A stretch of DNA of 64,000 nucleotides from NCBI RefSeq assembly GCF_000813005.1, contig NZ_JSYP01000011.1, forward strand, positions 310,001 to 374,000, in the 5' to 3' direction. This document shows positions 48,852 through 59,000 of the stretch, piece by piece. This stretch comes from Flavobacterium sp. KMS (GTDB taxonomy: Bacteria > Bacteroidota > Bacteroidia > Flavobacteriales > Flavobacteriaceae). Numbering within the stretch: the stretch's first letter is position 1; each line of letters opens with the position of its first letter. The notes beneath the pieces were generated by a model that saw only the letters and a program-made list of their open reading frames with translations, had not been told where the DNA came from and ran no database searches. A program made the position numbers and the translations under genes.

Positions 48852-50372
48852 TTAAGGAATCACATTCAACATTTTTTGTGTGGCAATAATTGCGGCAACT
48901 GTCTGATCAGAATCTAGACCTCTTGTTTTAAATTCTTTTCCGTTATTAATCCAGGTAATAATAGTCTCGCATAAAGCGTCAGAACTACTTCCTGGAGGGA
49001 TACGAACAGCATAATCAATTAACTTAGGTAAAGTCATTTTTTTGCTTTTGTAGATTTTGGTCAATGCATTCATAAAAGCATCAAACTGACCATCTCCTTG
49101 TGCATGTTCTTCTATGATTTCTCCGTCAAGATTTAAGCTTAATGTTGATGATGGACGTGTCCCTTTTGAATGCATTAATACGTAAGACTGTATAGTAATT
49201 TTATCTTGATACGTATGACTGTTTAAAACGTCAGAAATGATGTATGGTAAATCTTCTTTGGTAACCGTTTCTTTTTTGTCGCCTAATTCGATAATACGTT
49301 GAGTAACCAATTTTAAATCCTCTTGATTTAGTTTTAATCCTAATTCCTGAAGATTCTTTTCAATGTTGGCTTTTCCAGAGGTTTTCCCGAGAGCGTATTT
49401 GCGTTTTCTTCCAAAACGTTCTGGAAGTAAATCACTAAAATATAAGTTGTTTTTATTGTCACCATCGGCATGAATTCCTGCAGTTTGGGTGAAAACATTA
49501 TCTCCAACAATTGGTTTGTTGGCAGGGATTCTGTAGCCAGTAAAGGTTTCTACCAATTTGCTCACCGAGTATAAAGAAGTTTCTTTGATATTAATACTTA
49601 CTTCTGGTAAATAATCATTGATTACGGCAACAGTACTTTCGAGAGGAGCATTTCCTGCACGTTCCCCCATTCCGTTTACAGTAACATGAAGTCCTTTAAT
49701 GCCTGCTTTTACAGCTTCCATTACATTGGCTACACTTAAATCATAATCATTATGTGCATGAAAATCAAAATGGATACTTGGATATTTTGCAGTAATTTTT
49801 GAAATAAATTCGAAAGTTTGAGCAGGAATCAATACACCTAAAGTATCAGGAAGCAAAATTCTTTTGATGGGTTGTGTTGCTAAAAAAGCCAGAAAATCAA
49901 AAACGTATTCGGGAGAATTTCGCATTCCGTTGCTCCAATCTTCCAGATATACATTTGTTTCGATGTCGTTTTCTTTTGCTAAAGCAATACTTGTTGCAAT
50001 TTCTGCAAAATGTTGTTCAGGTGTTTTTTTTAACTGATGTATAAGGTGGTTCATAGAACCTTTAGTTAATAAGTTCTGAACTTTAGCTCCAGCTTTTTTC
50101 ATCCATTCGATAGAAACGCCACCATCTACAAAAGATAATACTTCAATTCTTTTAATGTAACCTCTTTCTTCTGCCCAAGATGTTATACTTTTTACTGCCT
50201 GAAATTCTCCTTCGCTTACGCGAGCAGAGGCAATTTCTATTCGATCAATATTTAATTCTTCTAATAGTAATTGTGCAATGGTTAGTTTTTCTGCTGCAGA
50301 AAAAGATACTCCCGATGTTTGTTCGCCATCACGGAGCGTCGTGTCCATTATTTCAATTTTTCTTTTTTTCAT
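48852..50372 (-). CDS. leuA: 2-isopropylmalate synthase-type enzyme (LeuA2-like)
   Basis: 506 residues. HMGL-like TIM barrel with 'MDTTLRDGEQTSGVSFS' (8-24), 'HAHNDYDLSVANVMEA' (metal-binding HxH) and 'GMGERAGNAPLE', followed by a LeuA-type regulatory dimer domain from about 395. Condenses acetyl-CoA with 2-oxoisovalerate; the close citramalate synthase group cannot be fully excluded from motifs, but placement among leuB, leuC and leuD favours leucine synthesis. Confidence 0.88.
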   Translation of the reverse strand: MKKRKIEIMDTTLRDGEQTSGVSFSAAEKLTIAQLLLEELNIDRIEIASARVSEGEFQAVKSITSWAEERGYIKRIEVLSFVDGGVSIEWMKKAGAKVQNLLTKGSMNHLIHQLKKTPEQHFAEIATSIALAKENDIETNVYLEDWSNGMRNSPEYVFDFLAFLATQPIKRILLPDTLGVLIPAQTFEFISKITAKYPSIHFDFHAHNDYDLSVANVMEAVKAGIKGLHVTVNGMGERAGNAPLESTVAVINDYLPEVSINIKETSLYSVSKLVETFTGYRIPANKPIVGDNVFTQTAGIHADGDNKNNLYFSDLLPERFGRKRKYALGKTSGKANIEKNLQELGLKLNQEDLKLVTQRIIELGDKKETVTKEDLPYIISDVLNSHTYQDKITIQSYVLMHSKGTRPSSTLSLNLDGEIIEEHAQGDGQFDAFMNALTKIYKSKKMTLPKLIDYAVRIPPGSSSDALCETIITWINNGKEFKTRGLDSDQTVAAIIATQKMLNVIP

Positions 50373-50414
50373 ATTGATTTCTGTATTTCTTTTAAAGTGA
50401 AATTATAGTTGTTG

Positions 50415-51203
50415 TTATAATTTTCCTCTCACTTCATTTAACTTCATTGTCATTGAAATAGCTGAATTTTCGATCCAGTTATTGTATTCTTCGATTGTTT
50501 TTAATCTTAATTCGTTATCTAAATAATCTTCCTCAACCATTTGACTGGAATCTGCAACTTTAGACCAAATCCCTATTTTTGATTTAAAATCAGAATCTTC
50601 ATTATGATAAGCTTCGTCTGAATTTATTTTCTCGATAGAATGAAAACCTGCTTCTTTTAATAATTGAGGTAGATCTTCGCCTATCTTATTATTCATTCCG
50701 GCATCTGCTCGCCATTTCAAAAAAGTTTTATAAAATTCCTGCATGCTTTCCGGTGGTAATGGATTCCAGATTAAATTAGTGTGATCATAATCCAGAATTG
50801 ATATTTGACCGTTTGGCTTTAATAATGATTTCATTTTTATTAAAGCTTCTTTAGGATTGCTTAACCATTGTAATGTTCTGGCAGAAACGATTAAATCAAA
50901 TTTTGTGTCTGGATTGTATTCAAATAAATCAACCGCAATTAATTCTAGATTAGAGACTGATTGATAAGATTCTTTGCCGCTTTTTATGAAAATTTCTGTA
51001 TTGTCAATTGCAATAACCTTTCCGTTAGGGCCAATAGTATTTGCAATATCTTTTGAAATTGAACCTGTTCCGCACCCAATATCTAAAATCGTCATTCCGG
51101 GTTTTAAAATCTGAATCAGATTTCGATAATCTTTTGATAAACTTCTATCGTCAAATATTTTTGTCGCGTTTTCGTCCCTTTTAATATGTTTATTGCCTTT
51201 CAT
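50415..51203 (-). CDS. Class I SAM-dependent methyltransferase within the leu cluster
   Basis: 262 residues. SAM motif I 'ILDIGCGTGSISKDIANTIG' (about 38-57), 'DLIVSARTLQWLSNPKEAL' (post II) and a UbiE/trans-aconitate-methyltransferase-like layout. Substrate unknown. On the same strand, 42 bp before leuA, 134 bp after leuD; the spacer to leuD contains a strong hairpin, so it may start a sub-transcript with leuA and leuB. Confidence 0.85.
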   Translation of the reverse strand: MKGNKHIKRDENATKIFDDRSLSKDYRNLIQILKPGMTILDIGCGTGSISKDIANTIGPNGKVIAIDNTEIFIKSGKESYQSVSNLELIAVDLFEYNPDTKFDLIVSARTLQWLSNPKEALIKMKSLLKPNGQISILDYDHTNLIWNPLPPESMQEFYKTFLKWRADAGMNNKIGEDLPQLLKEAGFHSIEKINSDEAYHNEDSDFKSKIGIWSKVADSSQMVEEDYLDNELRLKTIEEYNNWIENSAISMTMKLNEVRGKL

Positions 51204-51283
51204 TTACAATAGGATTATTTTTAAAACTTATTTCGATGTTGGATTATTTTCTGAAATATTTTTTCGGTCGATTTAATTTAGAA

Positions 51284-51316
51284 AGACCCGACAGGTTTCG
51301 AAAACCTGTCGGGTCT
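51284..51316. terminator. Hairpin of the AGACCCGAC family after leuD
   Basis: A 15-bp perfect stem, 51284-51298 with 51302-51316, starting AGACCCGACAGG. Shares its arm with the 21882 terminator. It would separate leuCD from the methyltransferase, leuA and leuB. Confidence 0.8.
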
Positions 51317-51337
51317 AGTAGATCGAACGAGATTTTA

Positions 51338-51934
51338 TTAATAAGGAAGTTTATCGGCAAAAGCCACAATATCTTCTTTGATGTTTTGTAAATAATCAAT
51401 GTCATCAAAGCCATTAATCATATTATTCTTTTTGTATCCATTAATCGCAAAAGATTCTGATTGACCAGTTGCTAATAATGTAATAGTTTGATTTGGTAAG
51501 TTGATTTCTAATTCCGTTTTTGGATCAGCTTCAATTGCTTTAAAAATTGTATCAGCAAATTCAGGGCTAACTTGTACAGGAAGAACTCCAATATTTAAGC
51601 AGTTTCCCTTAAAGATATCTGCAAAGAAACTAGATACTACAGCTCTAAATCCGTAATCGTAAACTGCCCAAGCAGCATGTTCTCTAGAAGATCCTGAACC
51701 AAAGTTTTTTCCTCCAACTAAGATTTTTCCGCTATAAGTAGAATCGTTTAAAACGAAATCAGCTTTTGGAGAATCATCGCCATTATATCTCCAATCTCTA
51801 AAAAGATTGTCTCCAAAACCTTCACGTTTTGTAGCTTTTAAGAAACGAGCCGGAATGATTTGATCGGTATCTACGTTTTCTATCGGTAGCGGCACTGCAC
51901 TACTAGTAAGTATATTAAATTTATCGTATGCCAT
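51338..51934 (-). CDS. leuD: 3-isopropylmalate dehydratase small subunit
   Basis: 198 residues. '[13 protein letters not shown]' (about 20-32), '[19 protein letters not shown]' (swivel-domain signature) and '[10 protein letters not shown]'. Partner of LeuC in isomerising isopropylmalate. 110 bp after leuC; the spacer has 'gctttaggct' repeats and 'ttgcttaaagc' palindromic pieces. Confidence 0.96.
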   Translation of the reverse strand: MAYDKFNILTSSAVPLPIENVDTDQIIPARFLKATKREGFGDNLFRDWRYNGDDSPKADFVLNDSTYSGKILVGGKNFGSGSSREHAAWAVYDYGFRAVVSSFFADIFKGNCLNIGVLPVQVSPEFADTIFKAIEADPKTELEINLPNQTITLLATGQSESFAINGYKKNNMINGFDDIDYLQNIKEDIVAFADKLPY

Positions 51935-52044
51935 TTTGATATCTGCTTTAGGCTGTAGGCTATAAGCTTTAGGCTTTTCCTACAGGGTGTATTATGTATT
52001 GTTTTTTTTGCTTAAAGCCTATTGCTTAAAGCTTTTAGCGAGAA

Positions 52045-53439
52045 TTAAAATAACTCCCTCGGGTCTGTCAGTTTTCCTGTCACGGCTGCTGCTGCTGCCA
52101 TAATCGGACTAGCCAAAAGTGTTCTTGAGCCAGGACCTTGACGACCTTCAAAGTTTCTATTAGATGTACTTACTGCATATTTTCCAGCAGGAACTTTATC
52201 ATCGTTCATAGCTAAACAAGCAGAACAACCAGGCTGACGTAATACAAAACCTGCTTCGGTTAAGATTTCTAAAAGACCTTCTTCTTTAATTTGTGCTTCA
52301 ACAACATGAGATCCCGGAACTAACCAAGCAGTTACATTATCAGCTTTTTTGCGTCCTTTTACAATTTCTGTAAAAGCTCTAAAATCTTCAATACGTCCAT
52401 TAGTACAACTTCCTAAGAATACAAAGTCGATTGGTTTTCCAATCATTACATCATTTTCTTGAAAGCCCATGTAAGCCAAAGATTTTTTATAAGTTTCCTC
52501 GCCGCCTTCAACTTGGTTGGCGTTCGGAATATTTTTAGAGATACCAATTCCCATTCCTGGATTAGTACCGTAAGTAATCATCGGTTCGATATCTGCTGCA
52601 TTAATGTTTAATTCAGCATCAAAAACTGCATCAGCATCAGTTTTTAAAGTTTTCCAATAAGCAACCGCTTTATCCCAAGCTTCACCTTTTGGTGCATATA
52701 ATCTTCCTTCAAGGAAATCGAATGTTTTTTGGTCTGGAGCAATCATTCCTCCACGAGCTCCCATTTCGATACTTAAATTACAAACAGTCATACGACCTTC
52801 CATGGTCATGTTTTCAAAAACATTTCCTGCATATTCAACAAAATATCCAGTACCTCCAGAAGTAGTTAATTGAGCAATAATATAAAGAGCAACATCTTTT
52901 GGTCCTACACCTTTACTTAATTCGCCATTTACGTTGATACGCATTTTCTTTGGCTTTGGTTGCATGATACATTGAGTAGATAAAACCATTTCAACCTCAG
53001 AAGTTCCAATACCAAATGCAATCGCTCCAAAAGCACCGTGAGTAGAAGTATGTGAATCTCCACAAACAATAGTTGCACCAGGAAGTGTGATTCCATTTTC
53101 AGGACCTACAACGTGAACGATTCCGTTTTTTTTGTGACCTAAACCCCAGTGAGAAATTCCGTATTCGGCTGCGTTATCTTCTAATGCTTTTAGCTGATTA
53201 GCAGATAAAGCATCTTCAACAGGTAAATGCTGATTTATAGTTGGTGTGTTGTGATCGGCAGTTGCAAAAGTGCGTTCTGGGTATAAAACCGAAATGCCTC
53301 TGGATTTTAATCCTAAAAAAGCAACAGGACTTGTAACTTCATGAATAAAGTGACGGTCAATGAAAAACACATCGGGTCCATCTTCAATTTTACGCACAAC
53401 GTGCGAATCCCATACTTTGTCGAATAATGTAGTACTCAT
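52045..53439 (-). CDS. leuC: 3-isopropylmalate dehydratase large subunit
   Basis: 464 residues. Aconitase-type Fe-S protein with '[20 protein letters not shown]' (about 128-147), '[13 protein letters not shown]' and '[11 protein letters not shown]', giving the three cluster Cys. First gene of the leu group (leuC, leuD, methyltransferase, leuA, leuB). Confidence 0.96.
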   Translation of the reverse strand: MSTTLFDKVWDSHVVRKIEDGPDVFFIDRHFIHEVTSPVAFLGLKSRGISVLYPERTFATADHNTPTINQHLPVEDALSANQLKALEDNAAEYGISHWGLGHKKNGIVHVVGPENGITLPGATIVCGDSHTSTHGAFGAIAFGIGTSEVEMVLSTQCIMQPKPKKMRINVNGELSKGVGPKDVALYIIAQLTTSGGTGYFVEYAGNVFENMTMEGRMTVCNLSIEMGARGGMIAPDQKTFDFLEGRLYAPKGEAWDKAVAYWKTLKTDADAVFDAELNINAADIEPMITYGTNPGMGIGISKNIPNANQVEGGEETYKKSLAYMGFQENDVMIGKPIDFVFLGSCTNGRIEDFRAFTEIVKGRKKADNVTAWLVPGSHVVEAQIKEEGLLEILTEAGFVLRQPGCSACLAMNDDKVPAGKYAVSTSNRNFEGRQGPGSRTLLASPIMAAAAAVTGKLTDPRELF

Positions 53440-53991
53440 TTTTAACTATTTTTTAATTGTAATTTCCATGTAATCATAAGAGGATAACAAAATTAGAAAA
53501 AGAATCAAAAGTGAAAATTGGCATATTCGATTATATACGATACCCAAACTTAAATACAAATTATAAACTCGTTCGCTTTGTTTGATATTCGTTAAGGTGT
53601 TAAATTTTTCTTTGCTTTTCTCTTTCTCTTTTTAATTAGGTTGCTTTTGATTGTTGTAGAGGTTGCTAATTTGTGGATTTATTGCTATTTAGCTGTGTTT
53701 AAAGCGGTTTTAGAATAAATAATATAACAAAATGTGGAAAAATAATAGTAAATAATAATTCTTTCTTTTGATTAAAGCAGTTTAAAAATGAAGTAATTGG
53801 ATGTTTTATTCGGTTAAAACTATTCTATATAAAGCTGTTTTTTTAATTGCATTTTACGACATCCAAGAAATGTATTTTTTGTTTTTTAGAATGAAGTTAA
53901 AATCAATTTGAGTGATTATGACGGGTAGCTGACAATTACTTTTTAAAAGGATTACTAATATTGAAAATTCTAATTTTAAAAAAATAATGTC
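53440..53991. other. 552-bp divergent intergenic region
   Basis: No gene or strong structure. The minus-strand -7 box TAATTTTG (53488-53495) sits about 50 bp before leuC. A leucine-rich leader peptide was looked for on the leuC side and not found. Confidence 0.5.
53488..53495 (-). promoter_or_regulatory. -7 box for the leu operon
   Basis: Minus-strand TAATTTTG (TAnnTTTG), 48 bp before the leuC ATG; no ideal -33. Confidence 0.4.
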
Positions 53992-54411
53992 ATGAATTTA
54001 AATCAAATTGCTTACAGAATTGGAGTTATTGGAACCGTAATTATTTTAGTTTGGGTTGGACTTTTTAAGTTTACAGCTGCCGAAGCTGGAGCAATAAAAG
54101 GCTTAGTCGAAAATCATTTTGCAATGAGTTGGATGTACAGAGTAATGTCGGTGCAAGTTGTTTCTAATGTTATTGGAGTTTTTGAAGTCTTTACTGGGGT
54201 TGGACTATTGTTTTCTTTATTTTATAGAAAAATCGGAATCTACGCAGGAGCAGCTTCGGCTGTTATATTTATTACAACTTTAAGTTTCCTAATTACAACT
54301 CCAGGTGTTTTTAGAAGTGTGGAGGGGTTTCTTGTAACAGACTTTTTTATTTTGAAAGATATTCCTTATTTGGCAATTTCTTTGATGGTGTATGCGAAAA
54401 ACAAGGAGTAA
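53992..54411 (+). CDS. DUF417 family membrane protein (YkgB/RclC-like)
   Basis: 139 residues with four hydrophobic helices. 'GVIGTVIILVWVGLFKFTAAEA' (about 11-32), 'MYRVMSVQVVSNVIGVFEV' and 'SFLITTPGVFRS' match DUF417. Relatives include RclC, linked to reactive chlorine resistance; no such context here. Confidence 0.85.
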   Translation: MNLNQIAYRIGVIGTVIILVWVGLFKFTAAEAGAIKGLVENHFAMSWMYRVMSVQVVSNVIGVFEVFTGVGLLFSLFYRKIGIYAGAASAVIFITTLSFLITTPGVFRSVEGFLVTDFFILKDIPYLAISLMVYAKNKE

Positions 54412-54445
54412 ATAAAAGAAATTTTACCCATTCAATATAAAAGAA

Positions 54446-54503
54446 AATAATCAATCCAAATTATCAAAAACATAACGAGTTTTAATAATTTGGATTGATT
54501 ATT
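54446..54503. terminator. Long bidirectional hairpin
   Basis: A 19-bp perfect stem: 54446-54464 (AATAATCAATCCAAATTAT) with 54485-54503, and AAAAC/GTTTT pairing again inside the loop. Between convergent genes. Confidence 0.85.
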
Positions 54504-54517
54504 ATAGCTACTAATCC

Positions 54518-55288
54518 TTACAATCGATGTGGGCTTTTATCAAAGCGATCATTTATTGAAAAATGATATTGCAGACCCAATTCTAACCCAATTCGTAAAT
54601 TATGTGTAGTTTTTTTAGAATCATTCCAATCAGGTGTGTCTGAATAGTAAGGGAAATTATCTGCAGAAGTGAAATCATATTCATATCTTAAATTTGTAGA
54701 ATAGGAAATTTTATCTGACAGAAAACCTTTTAAACCAATTGAACCAATTATACCAAATAAAGTTTTTTTGTGCATTTTTCCTTTGTCACTATAATATTGA
54801 TTTCTTTCTGGATGTTGATAAGAAATATATTCACCATAATCTGAAGTATGTGTTCTTATTTCATATTCATCTTCTGCAATTGTTTTATAATATTTCAGAA
54901 AAGAAAACTGTATTCCTTGATTAAATGTTAAAAATAATTTCTCTTTTAAGTGATAATAATATTGAACAGTTATGGGAGTTTTATAATACTCAAAACTTGA
55001 TTTTATACTTGTATTGTCTCCAACGACATCAAAAAAGTATTTTTCGTTTTGTTTCGAATATTCAAACCCAGTTTTTACACCCCAACTGTCATTCCAGTTT
55101 TTTTCAATTGTGAGTCCAAAACCAAAACCATTTGGCAAATCTTGTTTGTCTTTATTATAAAGGAAGTTTGAATTTATTCTAGTGAAAAAGAAAGGATTCA
55201 AATTTATTCCAACTTGCCAATCAGTTATATCTTGAGCATTTCCCGCAAAGGAAATACTCAAGATCATGGCAATTACTAAGTTTTTCAT
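54518..55288 (-). CDS. Outer-membrane beta-barrel protein
   Basis: 256 residues. Signal peptide 1-18 ending 'SFAGNAQ'. Alternating strands such as 'SWGVKTGFEYSKQNEKYFF' and 'KISYSTNLRYEYDF', ending in 'LRIGLELGLQYHFSIN' near the C-terminus, typical of porin-like barrels in Bacteroidota. Substrate unknown. Starts 2 bp after the orphan sorting-domain ORF, so the two share a transcript. Confidence 0.8.
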   Translation of the reverse strand: MKNLVIAMILSISFAGNAQDITDWQVGINLNPFFFTRINSNFLYNKDKQDLPNGFGFGLTIEKNWNDSWGVKTGFEYSKQNEKYFFDVVGDNTSIKSSFEYYKTPITVQYYYHLKEKLFLTFNQGIQFSFLKYYKTIAEDEYEIRTHTSDYGEYISYQHPERNQYYSDKGKMHKKTLFGIIGSIGLKGFLSDKISYSTNLRYEYDFTSADNFPYYSDTPDWNDSKKTTHNLRIGLELGLQYHFSINDRFDKSPHRL

Positions 55289-55290
55289 GT

Positions 55291-55710
55291 TTAATTGTTT
55301 AAAATTATTTTGCCCGTTATGACATTCTTTTCAGTTATTACTTTTAAAATATAAATCCCTCCTTTTAGTTTGCTTGAAAGCTCAATTTGCAATTCATCTT
55401 GATTGTAGAATTTAGATTCTTGAACTAATTTCTGATTTTGATTAAAAATCTGATAATTGCTAGAAAGTATTTCTGGAAGTTTTATTGTAATATTTCCGTT
55501 TGTAGGATTTAGTGAAATTATAATTTCTGAAATCTCACTTTCTGGAGCTAATCTTGCTTGAAAACAAGGAGTTGGTGTGTCTAAGGAGTATATTTCACTA
55601 GCTATAGCTCCAGTATAGGAGTTAGCATAAGTGACAGTAACATTAACGTTTCTTGACACGGTAGGATGCGCCATTATAGGCGGAGTAACTCTTATGCTTC
55701 CATAAAACAT
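55291..55710 (-). pseudogene. Orphan T9SS type A sorting-domain ORF, probably a remnant
   Basis: 139 residues with no signal peptide. The last 75 or so residues ('ISLNPTNGNITIKLPEIL' to 'GGIYILKVITEKNVITGKII') are a type A T9SS C-terminal sorting domain, which acts only on proteins already exported by Sec. Directly upstream on the same strand, ATG AAA AAA CTT TAG looks like the start of a lost signal peptide, in another frame and followed by a stop. I read this as the 3' end of a decayed surface or secreted protein gene. Confidence 0.6.
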
Positions 55711-56049
55711 AAAACTAAAGTTTTTTCATATAAATTAATTTCTTTTAGAGTTTAAAGGCTTCAAAAGTAACTTGTGCTACATTCTTTTTGTTGTATTTTC
55801 TTACTCTACTTCAATACTATATTATCTGTTTTGGACAGAAAAATCTGTTTTGGTTGCGATGTATATTTTTATTTTTAAGTTGTCATTTTGCTCTCCCTTG
55901 TTGATAACTTCCTTTTTTAATAGCTCAAAAAAAGACTAAATTTGTAGTTCCTCCATTTTCCATCCAGCGATTTTATTTAGTTCTTGTTATCAGGGATTTA
56001 GAATAGAGATAATTGGAATTTGGAATTTTAATTTTGTCTTTTTAAGCTT
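55711..56049. other. 339-bp divergent intergenic region upstream of dnaE
   Basis: No gene. It contains the dnaE promoter candidate at 55914-55944 and the decayed gene start mentioned for the sorting-domain ORF near 55715-55730. Confidence 0.5.
55914..55944 (+). promoter_or_regulatory. Promoter candidate for dnaE
   Basis: TTTT (55914-55917), 19 bp, TAAATTTG (55937-55944). 105 bp before the dnaE ATG. A second TAATTTTG at 56029-56036 is too close to the start to be favoured. Confidence 0.5.
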
Positions 56050-59000
56050 ATGTATTTAATATTCGATACCGAAACTACTGGATTACCAAAACGTTGGGAT
56101 GCTCCAATAACCGATTCTGATAACTGGCCTCGCTGTATTCAGATCGCTTGGCAGCTTCATGACGAAATGGGGCAATTAATCGAACATCAGGATTACTTGG
56201 TAAAACCTGAAGGATTTAATATTCCGTATGATGCCGAGCGTATTCACGGAATTTCTACAGAGTTGGCTGAAGCCGATGGAATCACATTGGCAGAAGTTCT
56301 GGAGAAATTTAATATTGCATTAAGCAAGACTAAATTTATTGTAGGTCAGAATTTAGGTTTTGACGTTAATATTATGGGAGCCGAGTTTCATAGAATGGGC
56401 GTGGAATCTCCAATGAGTTCTATGCCAGTTTTGGATACATGTACTGAGGTTACTGCTTCATTATTAAAGCTTCCGGGAGGTCGTGGTGGAAGATTTAAGT
56501 TGCCAACGTTAACAGAATTACATAGTTATCTTTTTGAAAAACCTTTCGCAGAAGCACACAACGCAACTGCCGATGTTGAGGCAACCACGCGTTGTTTTTT
56601 GGAGTTAATAAGAAGAGAGGTTTTTACCAAAGAAGAATTGGATGTTCCGAAGGATTATTTCAAGGAATTTCAGAATAGAAATCCTCAGGAATTTCCGTTA
56701 ATTGGTTTAAAACACATCAATTTAAAAGCAGCTTCTGATAAAATCAGAGAGCAATTAAAAGCTCTGGAATCTGTTGGTAATGAAACTACAGTTTCACATT
56801 CTGACAGAGAAGATTTTAAAGCGGCAAAATATTCGCATTTACACAACCATACGCAGTTTTCGGTTTTGCAATCGACTATTGGGATTGGTAATATTGTTTC
56901 GGCTACAGCCAAAAACGGAATGCCAGCCGTTGCTATGACCGATACAGGAAACATGATGGGGGCTTTTCATTTTGTGAGCGCCGTTATGAATCATAATAAA
57001 GCTGCTTCTGGAAAAAATAAAGCTTTGGTTGAGGCTGGTGAAGAACCAACAGAAACTGAGATAAAACCAATCGTGGGTTGTGAGTTTAATGTTTGTGATA
57101 ACCACTTAGATAAAACCAAGAAAGACAACGGAAATCAGGTCGTATTATTAGCCAAAAATAAAAAAGGGTATCACAATTTGGCAAAAATGTCATCGATTGC
57201 CTTTACGAATGGGTTTTATTATGTTCCCAGAATTGACCGTGCTATTGTTGAAAAATACAAAGAAGATATCATGGTTTTATCTGGGAATTTATACGGAGAG
57301 ATCCAAAGTAAAATTCTGAATGTTGGTGAAAACCAAGCTGAAGAAGCTTTGATTTGGTGGAAAGAACAATTTGGAGATGACTTTTATCTTGAAGTCATGC
57401 GCCACAATCAGGAAGATGAAAATCGTGTGAATAAAACGCTGATTGAGTTTTCTAAAAAACACAATGTCAAATTAATTGCGACAAATAATACTTATTATTT
57501 AAATAAAGAAGATGCCAATGCACACGATATTTTATTGTGTGTAAAAGATGGTGAAAAACAAGCTACGCCAATTGGTCGTGGTCGTGGATATCGTTACGGA
57601 TTACCAAATCAGGAGTACTATTATAAGTCGCCTGATGAGATGAAAAAACTCTTTGCCGATTTACCAGAAGCGATTATCAATATTCAGGAAATTGTAGATA
57701 AGGTCGAGATTTATTCGCTTTATCGTGATGTATTGCTTCCTAAATTTGATATTCCTGAGGAGTTTGTAGTTGTCGAGGATGAAGCTGATGGTGGAGTTAG
57801 AGGTGAAAATAAATATTTGCGTCACCTTACTATGGTTGGTGCAAAAAAGAGATATGGAGAAATTACAGAATCTATTCAGGAACGTTTAGACTTTGAGTTA
57901 TTAACGATTTCGAATTCTGGTTATCCGGGTTATTTCTTGATTGTTCAGGATTTTATCGCTGAAGCCAGAAATATGGACGTTTCGGTAGGACCTGGTCGTG
58001 GATCGGCTGCTGGATCTGCGGTAGCATATTGTTTAGGAATTACGAATATTGACCCAATTAAGTATGATTTGCTTTTTGAGCGTTTCCTTAATCCGGATCG
58101 TGTATCCATGCCCGATATTGATATCGATTTTGATGATGAGGGTCGTGGTCGTGTTATGGATTATGTAATTAATAAATACGGGCAGAATCAGGTTGCGCAA
58201 ATTATTACGTATGGTAAAATGGCAACCAAATCGGCGATTCGTGATACGGCTCGTGTACTAGATTTGCCATTGTTTGAGGCCGATAGAATTGCAAAACTGA
58301 TTCCGGGAATGATGCCGTCTAAATGGAATTTAGCGCGTTTTATTTCTGAAAGTGAGGAGGAAGTTAAAAAAGCACTTCGTTCGGATGAATTTGAGAATGT
58401 AAAAGAGTTAATTGCCATTGCCAATGAAGATGATTTGGCTGGTGAAACAATTCAACAAGCAAAAATCCTTGAAGGGTCGATGCGAAATACCGGAATTCAT
58501 GCCTGTGGTGTAATTATTACGCCATCGGATATTACGAATTTCGTTCCTGTTACTACAGCAAAAGATTCTGATTTATATGTAACACAGTTTGATAACTCAG
58601 TTGCCGAAAGTGCAGGATTGCTAAAGATGGACTTCTTGGGTCTGAAGACCCTTACCTTGATAAAAGATACTGTTAAACTAGTAAAATATAGAAACGGAAT
58701 CGACTTAGATCCCGATACTTTTCCGATTGATGATGTTGAGACGTATGCTCTTTTCCAGAGAGGAGAAACAGTTGGAATCTTCCAATATGAGTCACCCGGA
58801 ATGCAGAAATACATGAAGGATCTGAAGCCTACGGTTTTTGGAGATTTAATTGCCATGAATGCCTTGTATCGTCCGGGACCATTAGAGTATATTCCATCTT
58901 TCGTAAGAAGAAAAAATGGCGAAGAAGAAATCAAATACGATTTAGATGCCTGTGAGGAATATTTGGGAGAAACCTACGGAATTACGGTTTACCAAGAGCA

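Noticed and set aside
53440..53991. Leucine attenuator leader peptide before leuC
   Set aside because: No short ORF with a run of Leu codons followed by alternative hairpins was found.
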